Origin: Arion vulgaris
Lineage: Eukaryota; Mollusca; Gastropoda; Stylommatophora; Arionidae
DNA length: 64,000 bases
Direction: 5' to 3'
Assembly: GCA_020796225.1 (NCBI GenBank)
Contig: CM036754.1
Coordinates: 41,267,779 to 41,331,778 of the forward strand
The notes beneath the pieces are model-generated. The model had not been told where the DNA came from, searched no databases, and saw only the letters and a program-made list of their open reading frames with translations. Of this stretch, positions 53,550 through 64,000 are shown in pieces. The stretch's first letter is position 1. Every line of letters begins with the position of its first letter. Made by a program: the position numbers and the translations under genes.

Positions 53550-53715
53550 GACTTATTGATAGGACTATCATCATTGCACTTCGGTGAGTAAGCTCTGATC
53601 TCTTTCTTACACCGGAAGAGTTGCAGTGAACGAACTCTGTAGCACCGGCGATGGTCCTCGGTGTAATTTTGAAAGATGGTGAAAATATTTTGTAGGAATT
53701 TTATTTTAAATATTT
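53550..53715 (-). mobile_element. SINE subfamily D, 3' part
   Basis: Reverse copy: ATAGGACTATCATCATTGCA + CTTCGGTGAGTAAGC, then GATGGTCCTCGGTGTAATTT. It stops at TATTTTCTAATGAATTTTA and lies inside the GTTTGTA repeat. Confidence 0.78.
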
Positions 53716-53840
53716 TCTAATGAATTTTAATGTGTTTGTAAAATGTTTATAGCATAGGATGAAGTAATTATATGTTTGTAAAATGTTTGTAGCATAGGAT
53801 GAAGTAATTATGTATTTGTAAAATGTTTGTAGCACAGGAA

Positions 53841-54353
53841 TGATTATTCGTTATTGGTTACTGAACTGACGTCACAGCACTTCCAGCAGACCCATAGGTG
53901 CTCAGTCTTCTCTAACAGATGTTGAAGAATATACATACGGATGGTTCTTGTGGCTTGCTGGGTTAAAGACATTCATCTCTCTGCCCCTCAAGTATCCAGA
54001 TCTACGTGTACAACATAGAATTCAGGATATAATTCAATTCAAAACGTGTAATAAAGGATATAGTAACTATGTGTTTAAAACATCGCTTACATTTTATGGC
54101 TGAGAGACTGCGTTATAGAAACGAAGAGAGGTTTTCTTTATCAAATAGTAGCTATGCTTTGGCGATGTGTTCAGCTTACATGGTCCTTTAGATGGGAGTA
54201 TGAATACAATCAACAATATTATCAATACTGAGATCATCTTCTTCTTCTTCTTTGTGATTGGTTTTATATGCTCAGTCTACAATGTGAGGTGGGGTTGTGT
54301 TTCTGTGAAGCTTGTATATCAGTTGGAGTTTCTTATTGTTTCCCAATAGCTTG

Positions 54354-54386
<33 letters not shown>

Positions 54387-54394
54387 GCGATCAC
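53841..54394. other. Mostly unassigned sequence
   Basis: 53860-53945 resembles the reversed LINE tail (CCCATAGGTGCTCAGTCTTC). The rest shows nothing recognisable apart from a CT microsatellite at 54350-54385. Confidence 0.5.
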
Positions 54395-54950
54395 GGCCTA
54401 GACTGATGAACCAACACTTATCATGAATTGTACCGTGTTTTTAAGGGACTCCGTTCCTCCGTACAGCTTCTCGCGTAGCTCTGTGTTATGGGGCCAGGTT
54501 TCTTTTCTTATACCTGCTATCATTTGACAATCTTGCAGAACGTGTTCTGTCGTCATGTCCGCCTTTTTGCAGGGGCACAGGCTAGTTGTGCCAATTTTAA
54601 ATTTGTGAAACATGTGGGCGCGGAGGTTGTTGTGGCCGGTACGGAGGCGAAGTATGGCAACTTGTTCACTACGAGACAGACCATAGTACCCGTCGCTGTT
54701 GTTGTGTTGAGGATGGTCTTTTGACCATTTGTCTCTGTAGTACCAGCCGATGTTTGTTCTGGCTTCCTCATAACTGATCTCGAGATCGGTCTGAGGTAGT
54801 CGCCCGCCTTCTTTAGCTAACTTGTCGGCATATTCATTTCCGCTTATATTGCAGTGTGATTGTATCCACTGAATGACGGTGCGTTTGAGTGTGCACATTA
54901 ATGCGTCGAGGATCGCTTTGAGCTCGCTTAGCTCTGTTTTGCCAATAGCT
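54395..54950 (-). mobile_element. I-type LINE RNase H end and tail
   Basis: The most intact tail in the window. Minus strand: ELSELKAILDAL, VIQWIQSHCNISGNEYADKL (last RNase H motif with its Asp), AILRLRTGHNNLRAHMFHKF, CPCKKADMTTEHVLQDC, LREKLYGGTESLKNTVQFMI. Open for 166 codons. Confidence 0.9.
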
Positions 54951-55385
54951 TGCTCTGTAAGCTTTGTTCATGGCGCCATGTTTCGTTTCAGTGGTGTAGG
55001 CAGGATGTGCTCTAAAGTCTGTGTTTCAGTCTGACATACACACTGTGCAGTCTGAGCATGCTTTATTCTATGTATGTGATGGTTGAGCCCTCAGTGACCT
55101 GTTTATCTGACGGTAGATTGTTGTGTGCTGTTTTCTGTTTAGTCTGATGATGGGATCTTGGGGGTCTGTTGCCTCCACAACTCATTGTAGTTGTGTTTGA
55201 TATGTGACTTGATCTCTGGTAGTGACACTGGATGTTTGGGTTGTATGAACTTTGTTTCCTTCTTGACCAGCTTGTTTGTTCTCTCATTTCCTGATATGTC
55301 ACAATAATCTGATATCCACTGGAGAATAATATTCTTGTGATCTGTGAGCTTGTTTAACTGTAATGTCAGTTCTGTGTTCATATTA
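54951..55385 (-). mobile_element. I-type LINE RNase H end and tail, second copy
   Basis: MNTELTLQLNKLTDHKNIIL + QWISDYCDISGNERTNKLVK, then HHIHRIKHAQTAQCVCQTET (minus strand). Closest to the element at 24662. Its 3' end abuts the copy at 54395-54950. Confidence 0.85.
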
Positions 55386-55419
55386 TCTCGTGAGTCCCTG
55401 CGACTATAGGGATTAGAGC

Positions 55420-55690
55420 TTTTTCTTCTTCTTCGAGTGCTCCATATTGACTATTCTTTGTTAACCACTCTTTGTGAATTGTATGTGATCTGAGCCTATG
55501 TGCAATTGTAGGTTGTGCCAGTTATGCTCCTAAAAGTAGGCCAGCACATCCAATTTCTGCGTCGCTTTTTATTTAATAGGGTAGTTTCCCTAAGCCCATA
55601 CATCAGTCGCCTCTTACGACATGCATTGTAGGTCGCAGTGGTACTATTCTTTGCTCCCCTTGCGGGCCCCGGCTCCACACGGGCGTGTAA
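55420..55690 (-). mobile_element. SINE, subfamily B
   Basis: Reverse copy: TTCTTCTTCGAGTGCTCC tail, CTTACGACATGCATTGTAGG core, CGGCTCCACACGGGCG end. Confidence 0.88.
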
Positions 55691-55854
55691 TCAAACAAAT
55701 ATATACAAGACAATCGATGTTCATTGGGCACATAATACAAAGAATTAAAATGACAATTGACAAATGTAGTTAGTAGTAACGAATATCTGGCAATCTCAAG
55801 ACTTTAGTATATGCACACAAGTTACATTATTGAGGTCATGTGTGATTCCTGTAC

Positions 55855-56290
55855 TGACCTTGGTTGTGAAAGTTAGAAATCAACACAGAAAATTGATAAG
55901 AAACTGGACAGCTTTGAGAATAAATGTCTACGAAAATTATTAAAAGTAAAATGTAGTGATTTCGTTTCTAACAACATAGTGAGAGATAGAACACACCAAC
56001 AACCCATATCAAATATTATAAGGAAACGAAGGTGGAAATATTTAGGTCATGTTCTTAGATCAGACGAAAAGAGACTAAATCGACAAGTCCTTATGTGGTC
56101 ACCAGTTGGGAAAGAAAACGTGGAAGACCAAAGACCACTCTTCGAAGAACCATCCAACAAGAAAGTAAACTATTGGGATGTAAAACCATACAAGATCTCC
56201 AACTGCTAGCAAAGAACCGTATCACATGGAGATCTAAAACCTCTGCCCTATGTGCCGCCTTTGGCGCGAAAGGAACAAACTAACTAAGTT
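55855..56290 (+). mobile_element. RTE-like LINE 3' end
   Basis: FENKCLRKLLKVK, RKRRWKYLGHVLRSDEKRLN + RQVLMWSPVGK, then shifted GRPKTTLRRTIQQ and LAKNRITWRSKTSALCAAFG. Ends near TAACTAAGTTAG. Confidence 0.85.
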
Positions 56291-56324
56291 AGTAGTTTAC
56301 CTACGCTAAAATGGAGACCATCAT

Positions 56325-56575
56325 CATCAAATAGTTTGTCCTGAGCAGAACTTTGCCACCCCAACAGTCCCTTGTAATTTCTCTCTCTCATAGGCCAGAT
56401 GTCCTGCCTCTGCAGCTGTCATGCTCAAACTATCAGTTACATTCTGAATCCATCTTCTCCGTGGTCTTCCTCTTCTTTTCTTTGCGGGTATGCCTTCTTC
56501 CATGAAGGTCTTCTCCAGCCCTTCATGTCTTTTTATATGTCCAAAATACTTCAATTTTCTCTTTCTTATTTGTAG
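56325..56575 (-). mobile_element. LINE 3' end remnant, 'GHIKRHE' type
   Basis: MKYFGHIKRHEGLEKTFMEE + GIPAKKRRGRPRRRWIQNVT, DSLSMTAAEAGHLAYEREKL; 75 open codons. Confidence 0.87.
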
Positions 56576-57594
56576 ATGGAGACCAGATTCTCATAAAACT
56601 GTGGAGGAAGGGGGTGTTGCGTTGGTTCCTTACCCGCTAGTGCTGCAGTCGGTGAACAAAGTTATGGATGAACGTGTAAAACCTCCAAGTATCGTCATTC
56701 TTTTAAATGCTAACTGCTTGGAATTTGTTTAAATTGAATATTTGCTCTATCAAGACGCCCACGATTTGGCCGTGATTATTGTTTTTTTATTTGGGTGGGT
56801 AGGGGCGGGGAGGAGGTGGTGGAGTCCTACCGGAAAGTGCGACAACAGTACGAGTGGATCCAGTACGAGTGGACCCAGAACGAGTGAACGTGTAAACTCC
56901 GAGCGTAATCACTCTTTCGAATGTGAGCACACGGAGCTGGTTTAAGTGGTTTTATTTTGCCATTTGGCCACCACAATTTGATTTTATCAAAGAGGCAATT
57001 TCCGGGGTAAAACGCGTGGAAGCCCATGCATATATCATACGGTAAGAAAAGGGTTCAAAACCATTTATTTACACACTAGACGGACACATAAACAACCATA
57101 AAGACACAAACCATGTGTGAAAAAAACAGGAAACATACTCCAACACATAAACTCGGGCCAATAAACGCGCAGACACATCAGAATAATTGTGACCAAAACA
57201 AAACAATTAAGGGACACAATCTGACGAGTATCTCTTACATTGAGTTTAACTCCCTTTGATGTAATTTTTATGATTTGATGTAACAATTTCTTGTTCATTC
57301 TGTTGCGTTGTTTCCTCTCTCGCTCTCTCTGCCTCTCTATGTCTGTCCCTCTCTGTTCTCTCTCTGTCTGTCCCTTTATATCTCTCCCTCTCTGTCTCTG
57401 CTCTGTCTGTCCTCTCTCTCTCTCTGATACACTAAATGTGTACGCTAAGAATACATTATCAAACTTCAATGTCATTTTCTTTAGAGCCGCGAGAGCATAG
57501 CAGTTAGTTCACTTCCTTCGTAGGCTCATGGTTGTATGATCAAATCACACGTTAAAGTTAGATTTGTTCCAGAACATAATGGATCACAGTAGTT
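56576..57594. other. Mostly unassigned sequence
   Basis: No supported gene in ~1 kb. 57310-57430 is a CT-rich tract (TCTGTCTGTCCCTTTATATC). 57485-57560 has weak tRNA-like spacing (AGCAGTTAGTTC ... GGTTGTATGATC), which I do not call. Confidence 0.45.
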
Positions 57595-57908
57595 CGTCCA
57601 CAATAGATACATCCACAATTAGGTACTAGTCGACTTATCCACAGTTGGGTACTAGTCGACCGATCCAGAGTTGGGTACTAGTCGACCCATCCAGAGTTGG
57701 GTACCAGTCGACCCATCCCCAATTGGGTACCAGTCGAACCATTCACAGTTGGGTACCAGTCGAACCATTCACAGTTGGTACCAGTCGACCATCCACAGTG
57801 GGTACAGTCAACCCATCCACAATAGGTACCAGTCTACCATCCACAGTTGGGTACCAGTCGACCATCCACAGTTGTGTACTAGTCGACCCATTCAGAGTGG
57901 GTACCAGG
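57595..57908 (+). repeat. 26-base repeat (GGGTACCAGTCGACCCATCC...)n
   Basis: ~12 copies ending ACAGTT or AGAGTT, several with single-base losses. Confidence 0.93.
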
Positions 57909-57919
57909 GAGACACTAGA

Positions 57920-58235
57920 AAGTAATAACTTCACACATCTTTCTATAACTCTACTCTACTTTCTATAACTCTACTCTACTTTCTATAACTCTACTCTAGT
58001 TTCTAAAACTCTACTCTACTCTACTTCTAAAACCTCTACTCTACTTTCTAAAACTCTACTCTACTTTCTAAAACTCTACTCTACTTTCTAAAACTCTAGT
58101 TTCTAAAACTCTAGTCTACTTTCTAAAACTCTAGTTTCTAAAACTCTACTCTACTTTCTAAAACTCTACTCTAGTTTCTAAAACTCTACTCTAATTTCTA
58201 TAACTCTACTCTAGTTTATATAACTCTCTCTCTCT
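57920..58235 (+). repeat. 20-base (CTACTCTAGTTTCTATAACT)n array, left part
   Basis: Same array as 61396-62545; split by the RTE at 58236-61395. This part favours TTTCTAAAACTC units. Confidence 0.93.
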
Positions 58236-61200
58236 CTCTCTCTTTGCCTTTTTACCCCGGATTGAGGCATAGACCCTCAACCAACTCATGCCAAGTCTTC
58301 CTATCTCTAGCTATCTCCTGCAGCTCCCTCCAGCTCTTCTTTATATTGTTGATCTCCGCCTCCAAATCTCGTCTCCATGTATTTCTTGGCCTCTCCTTCT
58401 TTCGCTGTCCCTGCGGGTTCCAGGCAAGGACTCTTCTTGTTATATTCCCCTCCGGTTTCGCAAAGTGTGTCCTATCCAGCGCCAGCGTCTTTTTTAACAT
58501 GTTCGTTCACTGGAATCTGTCTTGTTCTCTCCATAAGTTCCTCATTTGTGACCCTATCATACCATCTTATTCCTCTATTCTGCGCAGACACCAGTTGATG
58601 AATGTTTGCAATTTATGCGCTATTGTTTTAGTTGTTCTCCATGTTTCTGACCCATACAGTAGAACTGCTTTAACATTAGAGTTAAATATCCGAATTTTAG
58701 TTCTAGATTTGATTTCTTTAGACTTCCAAATGTTTCCCAGTGCAATGAAAGCTCCTCTTGCCTTCTGTATTCTTATTTTAACAACTCTATCTGTTCCACC
58801 CTCTTTGTCTACGTTGCTGCCCAAATATGTGTATGATTCTACCTCTTGAAGTGGGATTTCACTCAGGGAGATCGAGTTGTCGTTTGCTTGGTTAATTTTC
58901 AATCTTTGTCTTTCCCTTATGAATGTTCAGCCCTAGTTGCTGGGACCTTAGATTCAATGTGTTTAGCTTATCCTGCATCTGATTTCGTGTATGTGACAGA
59001 AGGGCTATATCATCAGCGAAGTCCAGATCATCTAATTGCTCTGTCAGAGTCCATTGGATTCCATTTCTGGTGTTAGTTCAGTAAGAACAACAAAGGTGAT
59101 AGAAGACATCACTGACGCACTCCTGTTTCTATTCCAAAAGTGTCTGTTAGTTTACATTCATGAAGAACTCTACATTTCATATCTGTAAACGTTGCTTTTA
59201 TTAGGTTAATAATTTTCTGTGGGATTCCATAATGCCTCATTAATTTTCAAAGGGTTTCCCTATCAATACTGTCAAAAGCCTTCTCATAATCCACAAATCC
59301 GATATAAAGTGGGGATTTCCAATCAATACTTTGCTCTATTATTATGCGTAATGTGGTTATCTGGTCAGCACAGGATCTATTTGGTCGGAAGCCTGCCTGT
59401 TCATCTCTTAGCTTTGTATCGATGGCATCTCTCAGTCTCTCCAGAATGACTCTGCTTAGTATTTTCCCAGGTACTGACAACAGCATTATTCCCTATAGTT
59501 TTCACACTTCTGAAGGTCCCTTTCTTTGGTAGCTTCACCAGGTATCCTTCTCTACAGTTTGCTGGTATTTCTTCAGTCTCCCAGATTCTGCTAAATAATT
59601 TATACAGTATTTCTGTGGATGTGTTTATGTTGGCTTTAACCGCCTCCGCTGGAATACCATCTGGACCGGCCGCTTTATCATCTTTTAAAAGTTTAATGGC
59701 TTTACTAATCTCCTCCTTGGATGGTTTCTCACAGTTGATGTCCAAGTCAATTTCTGCCGGTTGGATATCTAGGGGGTGTTAGGTGCTGGTCTGTCCAGGA
59801 GTTCCTTGAAGTATTCCATCCATCTTTCCATTTGGTCTCTAACATTAGTGATAGTTTCCCCACTACTATTTTTGATCAACCAATTTGATGGACTGTATTT
59901 TCCTGCTAGCTTTCTAGTGATGTTGTAAAGATCCCTAAGGTTTCCTTTTCCTGCAGCTACCTCTGCTTCTCTTGCTAGATCTTCTACGTATTGTCTTTAT
60001 CTAACTTTATTTGTTTCTTCACTTTCTTGCTAGCTTCTGTGTACTTTTCCTGGGCTATGGCTTTGGCAGTTCTAGTTTTGCTATTATTTAAATCTGCTTT
60101 CCTCTTTTTCCTTTCTTCTATTTCCTTGAGAGTTTCTGGAGTTATCCATGCTTTATGATTCCGCTCCTTCTTTCCTAATATCTCTGTGCATGTTTCATTC
60201 CAAATATTTTTGGCTTGCTGCCAGCATTCTTCCGCACTCACCTCATCTTCTAATTGCTGCAACACCTCATACTTATTAGAGACTGTGACCGTGAACTGTT
60301 CCTTTGTTTCTTGACTTCTGAGGTATCCTACATTATATTGGTGTCTATGTTCATGAGATGTTACGTATCGCTTAAGCTTCAATTTAATTTTACTTATCAG
60401 CAAATGGTGATCCGAATCTACATCTGCCCCCTTAGAACCCTTACATCTTGTAGAGATGACCTGAATTTCTTGTTTATGCATATGTGGTCAATTTGATTTT
60501 CTGTTCTGTGGTCTGGTGATACCCAGGTTGCTTTATGTATTCTTTTATGTGGAAAGACACTTCCACCTATGACATATTGATTCGCTGCACAGAAATTAGT
60601 GAATAGTTCTCCATTTTCGTTCATTATCCCTAGTCCGTGTTTCCCCATGATCTCCTCGTAGCCTATGTTGTCCGAACCTATTTTGGCATTGAGGTCACCA
60701 TCAGAATTTTGATGTTCCCATTTCTCTAATTACCTATATTATTTTGAAGTTTTATGTAAAATTCCTCTTTTACTTTTCCTCTTTATCATTGGTAGGTGCA
60801 TAACACTGGGTCACATTCAAGAATACTTTCTTTTTGGTGGTTCTGAATGTTGCTGTGATTATCCTAGGACTCACTGCTTCCCATTTTATTAGTGCCTTCT
60901 CCGCTTCTTTAGATAGCATTAAAGCCACTCCTTCACTATGGGGGCATTTTCTTCCATATGGCCTAAGAACAGCATTGTTTCTCCTGTGTTTAGACGTTGT
61001 TTGCCTGCACTATTCCTCCTAGTTTCACATAATCCCAAGATGTCAATATCGTGAAATTTCATCTCATTTACAACCTGTGCTGTCTTTCCCATTTCATACA
61101 TACTTCTAACATTCCAGGTGCCAATTCTGGAGCTTTTCCTAGGTGAAAGGAAGATAATCTGTGGTGTAGACTCCTTGTGGCTTTCTCTGCATCGTTTCAT

Positions 61201-61395
61201 ACCTCTTCTAGAAGAGCTTCCTTTCCTCTTGGTTGGCACAGTTTTTATTTTATTTTTATGTAACTTGTTCATGGTTGGTTGGATTTTGTGGCTAAAATTT
61301 TTTACTGGATAGGGTAGCCAGCCCTACGCCAAACCCCACCTTAGTCGTCTCTTACGACATGCCTTGTAGGTCGCAGTGCCGCTACTCTTTGCGGC
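58236..61395 (-). mobile_element. RTE-type LINE, near full length, broken
   Basis: About 3.1 kb, minus strand. 5' end CGCCCGTGTGTTGCCGCAAA, then GGCATGTCGTAAGAGACGAC; a 5' UTR with ATCCAACCAACCATGAAC; APE endonuclease (RIGTWNVRSMYEMGKTAQ, DILGLCETRRNS, RTENQIDHICI, DSDHHLLISKIKLKL); linker; RT (KEEISKAIKLLKDDKAAGPD + GIPAEAV, QAGFRPNRSCADQI, YIGFVDYEKAFDSIDRETL, LDFADDIALLSHT at about 59000-59040, YTYLGSNVDKEGG, LLYGSETWR); C-terminus ITRRVLAWNPQGQRKKERPR to LVEGLCLNPG; (AG)n tail. At least five frameshifts or stops. Confidence 0.93.
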
Positions 61396-62545
61396 AACAC
61401 ACGGGCGTTATATAACTCTACTCTAGTTTATATAACTCTACACTAGTTTATATAACTCTACACTAGTTTATATAACTCTACACTAGTTTATATAACTCTA
61501 CACTAGTTTATATAACTCTACACTAGTTTATATAACTCTACACTAGTTTATATAACTCTACACTAGTTTATATAACTCTACACTAGTTTATATAACTCTA
61601 CACTAGTTTATGTAACTCTACTTTCTATAACTATACTCTTCTTTCTATAATTCTACTCTACTTTCTATAACTCTACTCTACTTTCTATAATTTTACTTTC
61701 TATCAATCTACTCTACTTTCTATAACTCTACTCTAGTTTCTATCAATCTACTCTACTTTCTATAACTCTACTCTAGTTTCTATCAATCTACTCTACTTTC
61801 TATAACTCTACTCTAGTTTCTATCAATCTACTCTACTTTCTATAACTCTACTCTAGTTTCTATCAATCTACTCTACTTTCTATAACTCTACTCTAGTTTC
61901 TATGACTCTACTCTAGTTTCTATGACTCTACTCTAGTTTCTATAACTCTTCTCTAGTTTCTATAACTCTACTCTAGTTTCTATGACTCTACTCTAGTTTC
62001 TATAACTCTATTCTAGTTTCTATAACTCTACTCTAGTTTCTATAACTCTAGTTTCTATAATTCTACTCTAGTTTTATAACTCTACTCTAGTTTCTATAAC
62101 TCTATTCTAGTTTCTATAACTCTCTCTCAGTTTCTATAACTCTAGTTTCTATAATTCTACTCTACTTTTTATAATTCTACTCTAGTTTCTATAACTCTAC
62201 TCTAGTTTCTAGTGAAACACGTACAAACAAAGTACTATAGTTTTACAAAATACAAAACTATAAAACTATAAGTACTTTGTTTGTACGTGTTTCACTATTT
62301 ACCAAGTTTTACTGCAGTTTTCCCCCTATTTCGACTCTAGTTTCTATAACTCTACTCTAGTTTCTATAACTCTACTTTTTATAATTCTACTCTAGTTTCT
62401 ATAACTCTACTCTAGTTTCTATAACTCTACTCTAGTTTCTATAACTCTACTCTAGTTTCTATAACTCTACTCTAGTTTCTATAACTCTACTCTAGTTTCT
62501 ATAATTCTACTCTACTTTCTATAACTCTACTCTAGTTTCTATAGC
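61396..62545 (+). repeat. 20-base array, right part
   Basis: Starts with homogeneous CTACACTAGTTTATATAACT units, then CTACTCTAGTTTCTATAACT with TATCAATCTACTC alternation forming a 40-base higher-order unit (61710-61900). Interrupted at 62211-62330 by a hairpin. Confidence 0.96.
62211..62296. repeat. Near-perfect inverted repeat (hairpin)
   Basis: Left arm 62211-62245, right arm 62261-62296, 15-base loop. The arms (AGTGAAACACGTACAAACAA + AGTACT...) match except for one extra T. It sits alone in the 20-base array. A related single arm occurs at 45722-45750. Confidence 0.93.
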
Positions 62546-63004
62546 TCCATCCGCTTTTGTCTCAAACTCAACCTGCTTTTCTCTATCAGTTCACACATCT
62601 TCCTCTCTATCACACCATCCGTCTATCTATATATCTATCTATTATCTATCTATCTATCGTCTCACCAACCATTCTCTGTATATCCATATCTGTCAGTTTT
62701 ACTCAACATGTGTCCAATATCTCTCCTTCTTTACTCTTACTTTAGTCTATCCCTCCATTTACCATCTCTCTTTCTCTCTCATATTACATAGTAGCATCTC
62801 ACCCATTTATCAATGAACGAAAGCAGTGAAGGTCTGCCCATTCATAATTTGCCTTCAGCTTCGATGAATGGCATGACCCTATGACGTTGCCCGCGTCACA
62901 TCGCCAGTCACTCACATATTGATTAGCCCACTTTCCCGACATTGTAGTCTATATTTAGAACATCGAATCACACGTCATTACCGAAAGTGAGTCGAGAATA
63001 TCCT
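62546..63004. other. Unassigned sequence
   Basis: Pyrimidine-rich first half with TATCTATCTATC runs; nothing else recognised. Confidence 0.45.
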
Positions 63005-63335
63005 CCACAATAGCCCACACACATTTCTGAAATTAGAGCAATTATGCGCTAGAGTTACCCCACACTCATCCACATAATAAACTCACACATATTTCTGAAA
63101 TTAGAGCATACACACACACTAGAGTTCCCCACACTTACCCACACAATAAACCCACATATATTTCTGAAATTGTTATATTCAGAGCACTTACACGCAGAGT
63201 TCCCCACTCACACACACAATAACCAACAAACATTTCTAAAATTAGAGCCCTAACACGCTAGAGCTTTCCCACACAATAAATCCACACACATTCGCAAAAT
63301 TAAAATGAGAGCACTTACACAATAGATTTCCCTCA
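63005..63335 (+). repeat. ~60-65-base degenerate repeat
   Basis: Five copies around ACACATTTCTGAAATTAGAG, CGCTAGAGTT(A)CCCCACAC and CACAATAAAC. A last partial copy at 63605-63650 lies beyond the SINE, which inserted into the array. Confidence 0.88.
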
Positions 63336-63344
63336 CTCACCCAC

Positions 63345-63603
63345 TCTTCTTCTTCCAACACTCCAGGTCGACTACTTGTTAACCACTCTTTGTGATTTGC
63401 ATGTGATCCGAGCCTAAGAGCGATTGAACGTTGTGCCAATTATGCACCTACAAATAGGCCAGCACATCCGATTTTTGTGCCGCTTTTTATTTACTTGGGT
63501 AGCTTCCCTAGGCCCCTACCTCAGTCGCTCTTACGACATGCCTTGTAGGTCGCAGTGTTACTATTTGTTGCTCCCTTGTGAGCCCCCGGAAACACACGGG
63601 TGT
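63345..63603 (-). mobile_element. SINE, subfamily B
   Basis: Reverse copy: TTCTTCTTCCAACACTCCAG, TGATTTGCATGTGATCCGAG, CTTACGACATGCCTTGTAGG, GGAAACACACGGGTG. Confidence 0.88.
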
Positions 63604-63664
63604 CTGACCCACACACACCACACAATAGCATATACATTTCTGAAATTATTACAATAAGAAAACT

Positions 63665-63805
63665 GACAAAGTTACGTACTCAAAGTTTAAAAATGACATC
63701 CACAATTCAAAGAAAACAGCACACATCAATCTCTCACCTAAGAACAGGTCGCTATAGGCTCAGCAATCACATGCACAGAATAAGGCCTGCTCACACTGTT
63801 CACAC
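63665..63805 (+). mobile_element. I-type LINE tail fragment
   Basis: MTSTIQRKQHTSISHLRTGR + YRLSNHMHRIRPAHT, parallel to KQHTTIFRLKTGHCRLNHHM in the element at 24662. Confidence 0.8.
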
Positions 63806-63809
63806 TTCT

Positions 63810-64000
63810 CAAGGCTGGTGGTCTGGGTTCAGCTCCCGCAATGTGGAATTTTTCCCGACCGCGACGGCTCTCATGTCGACCCAGCCTCAACTGGGTACCA
63901 GACATGCTCTGGGAAAAGAAAGGCGGCCGGTGTGATGCTGAGATCCTAGTCCTATCGAAGACAGCAGGAACTAAATAAACTGTCGTTATAAAATTCAACT
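63810..64000 (+). mobile_element. tRNA-derived SINE (unclassified), 3' end near window edge
   Basis: B-box-like GGGTTCAGCTCCCGC after a tRNA-like start, then GACCGCGACGGCTCTCATGT, CTGAGATCCTAGTCCTATCG (shared wording with subfamily D) and AACTAAATAAACTGTCG. Confidence 0.6.

Noticed and set aside
58236..61395. Active RTE element
   Set aside because: Several frameshifts and stops in both endonuclease and RT regions; some could be sequencing errors, but too many to assume so.

Overview
The window is animal nuclear DNA: one large spliced gene spread over about 43 kb, embedded in a dense mix of tandem repeats and broken retrotransposons. The repeat style (RTE and I-type LINEs with (GAA)n or (AG)n tails, several tRNA-derived SINEs, a minisatellite in almost every intron) and an invertebrate-type amnionless gene point to a lophotrochozoan. 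A mollusc is my best guess, but nothing here proves it. The sequence is an assembly with one 100-base N gap (48106-48205), and some arrays carry so many single-base indels that residual long-read error is likely.

The only host gene I can support is an amnionless (AMN) orthologue on the + strand, pieced together from twelve exons between 4353 and 47392. Their splice phases agree throughout and sum to 511 codons. In order they encode a signal peptide, the N-terminal cubilin-binding region, a VWC-like cysteine cluster, one membrane helix and a cytoplasmic tail with two FxNPx(F/Y) endocytic motifs. Two things are wrong or missing: an in-frame TGA at 29690-29692 (codon 283), and a stretch of roughly 45 residues before the membrane helix that I could not find. 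The signal-peptide exon together with its splice donor is amplified seven-fold in a 51-base, frame-preserving array (4362-4718), the most interesting feature of the window.

Layout: 1-4350 simple repeat, SINEs and LINE ends; 4353-8503 AMN exons 1-3 with repeats between; 8504-19623 exons 4-6 separated by 30-, 33-, 55- and 64-base arrays; 19695-29425 a 5'-truncated RTE with a 9-base target duplication, further arrays and a nearly complete I-type LINE (24662-29063); 29631-35905 exons 7-9 with LINE-derived and hAT-derived arrays; 37991-47392 exons 10-12 with a 15-base array split by an RTE, and a 22-base array; 47393-64000 downstream sequence with a mariner remnant, the gap, SINEs, I-type RNase H remnants, a nearly full-length RTE (58236-61395) inside a 20-base array, and a 36-base hairpin.

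The mobile elements appear linked. The 5' ends of the I-type LINE and of the RTE carry the same core sequence as two related SINE subfamilies, and the SINE 3' ends look like the I-type LINE 3' end. Several minisatellites have grown directly out of transposon sequence (LINE 3' ends, a SINE promoter half, hAT terminal repeats). Exons are given as separate CDS entries, and the whole-gene entry carries the functional description.
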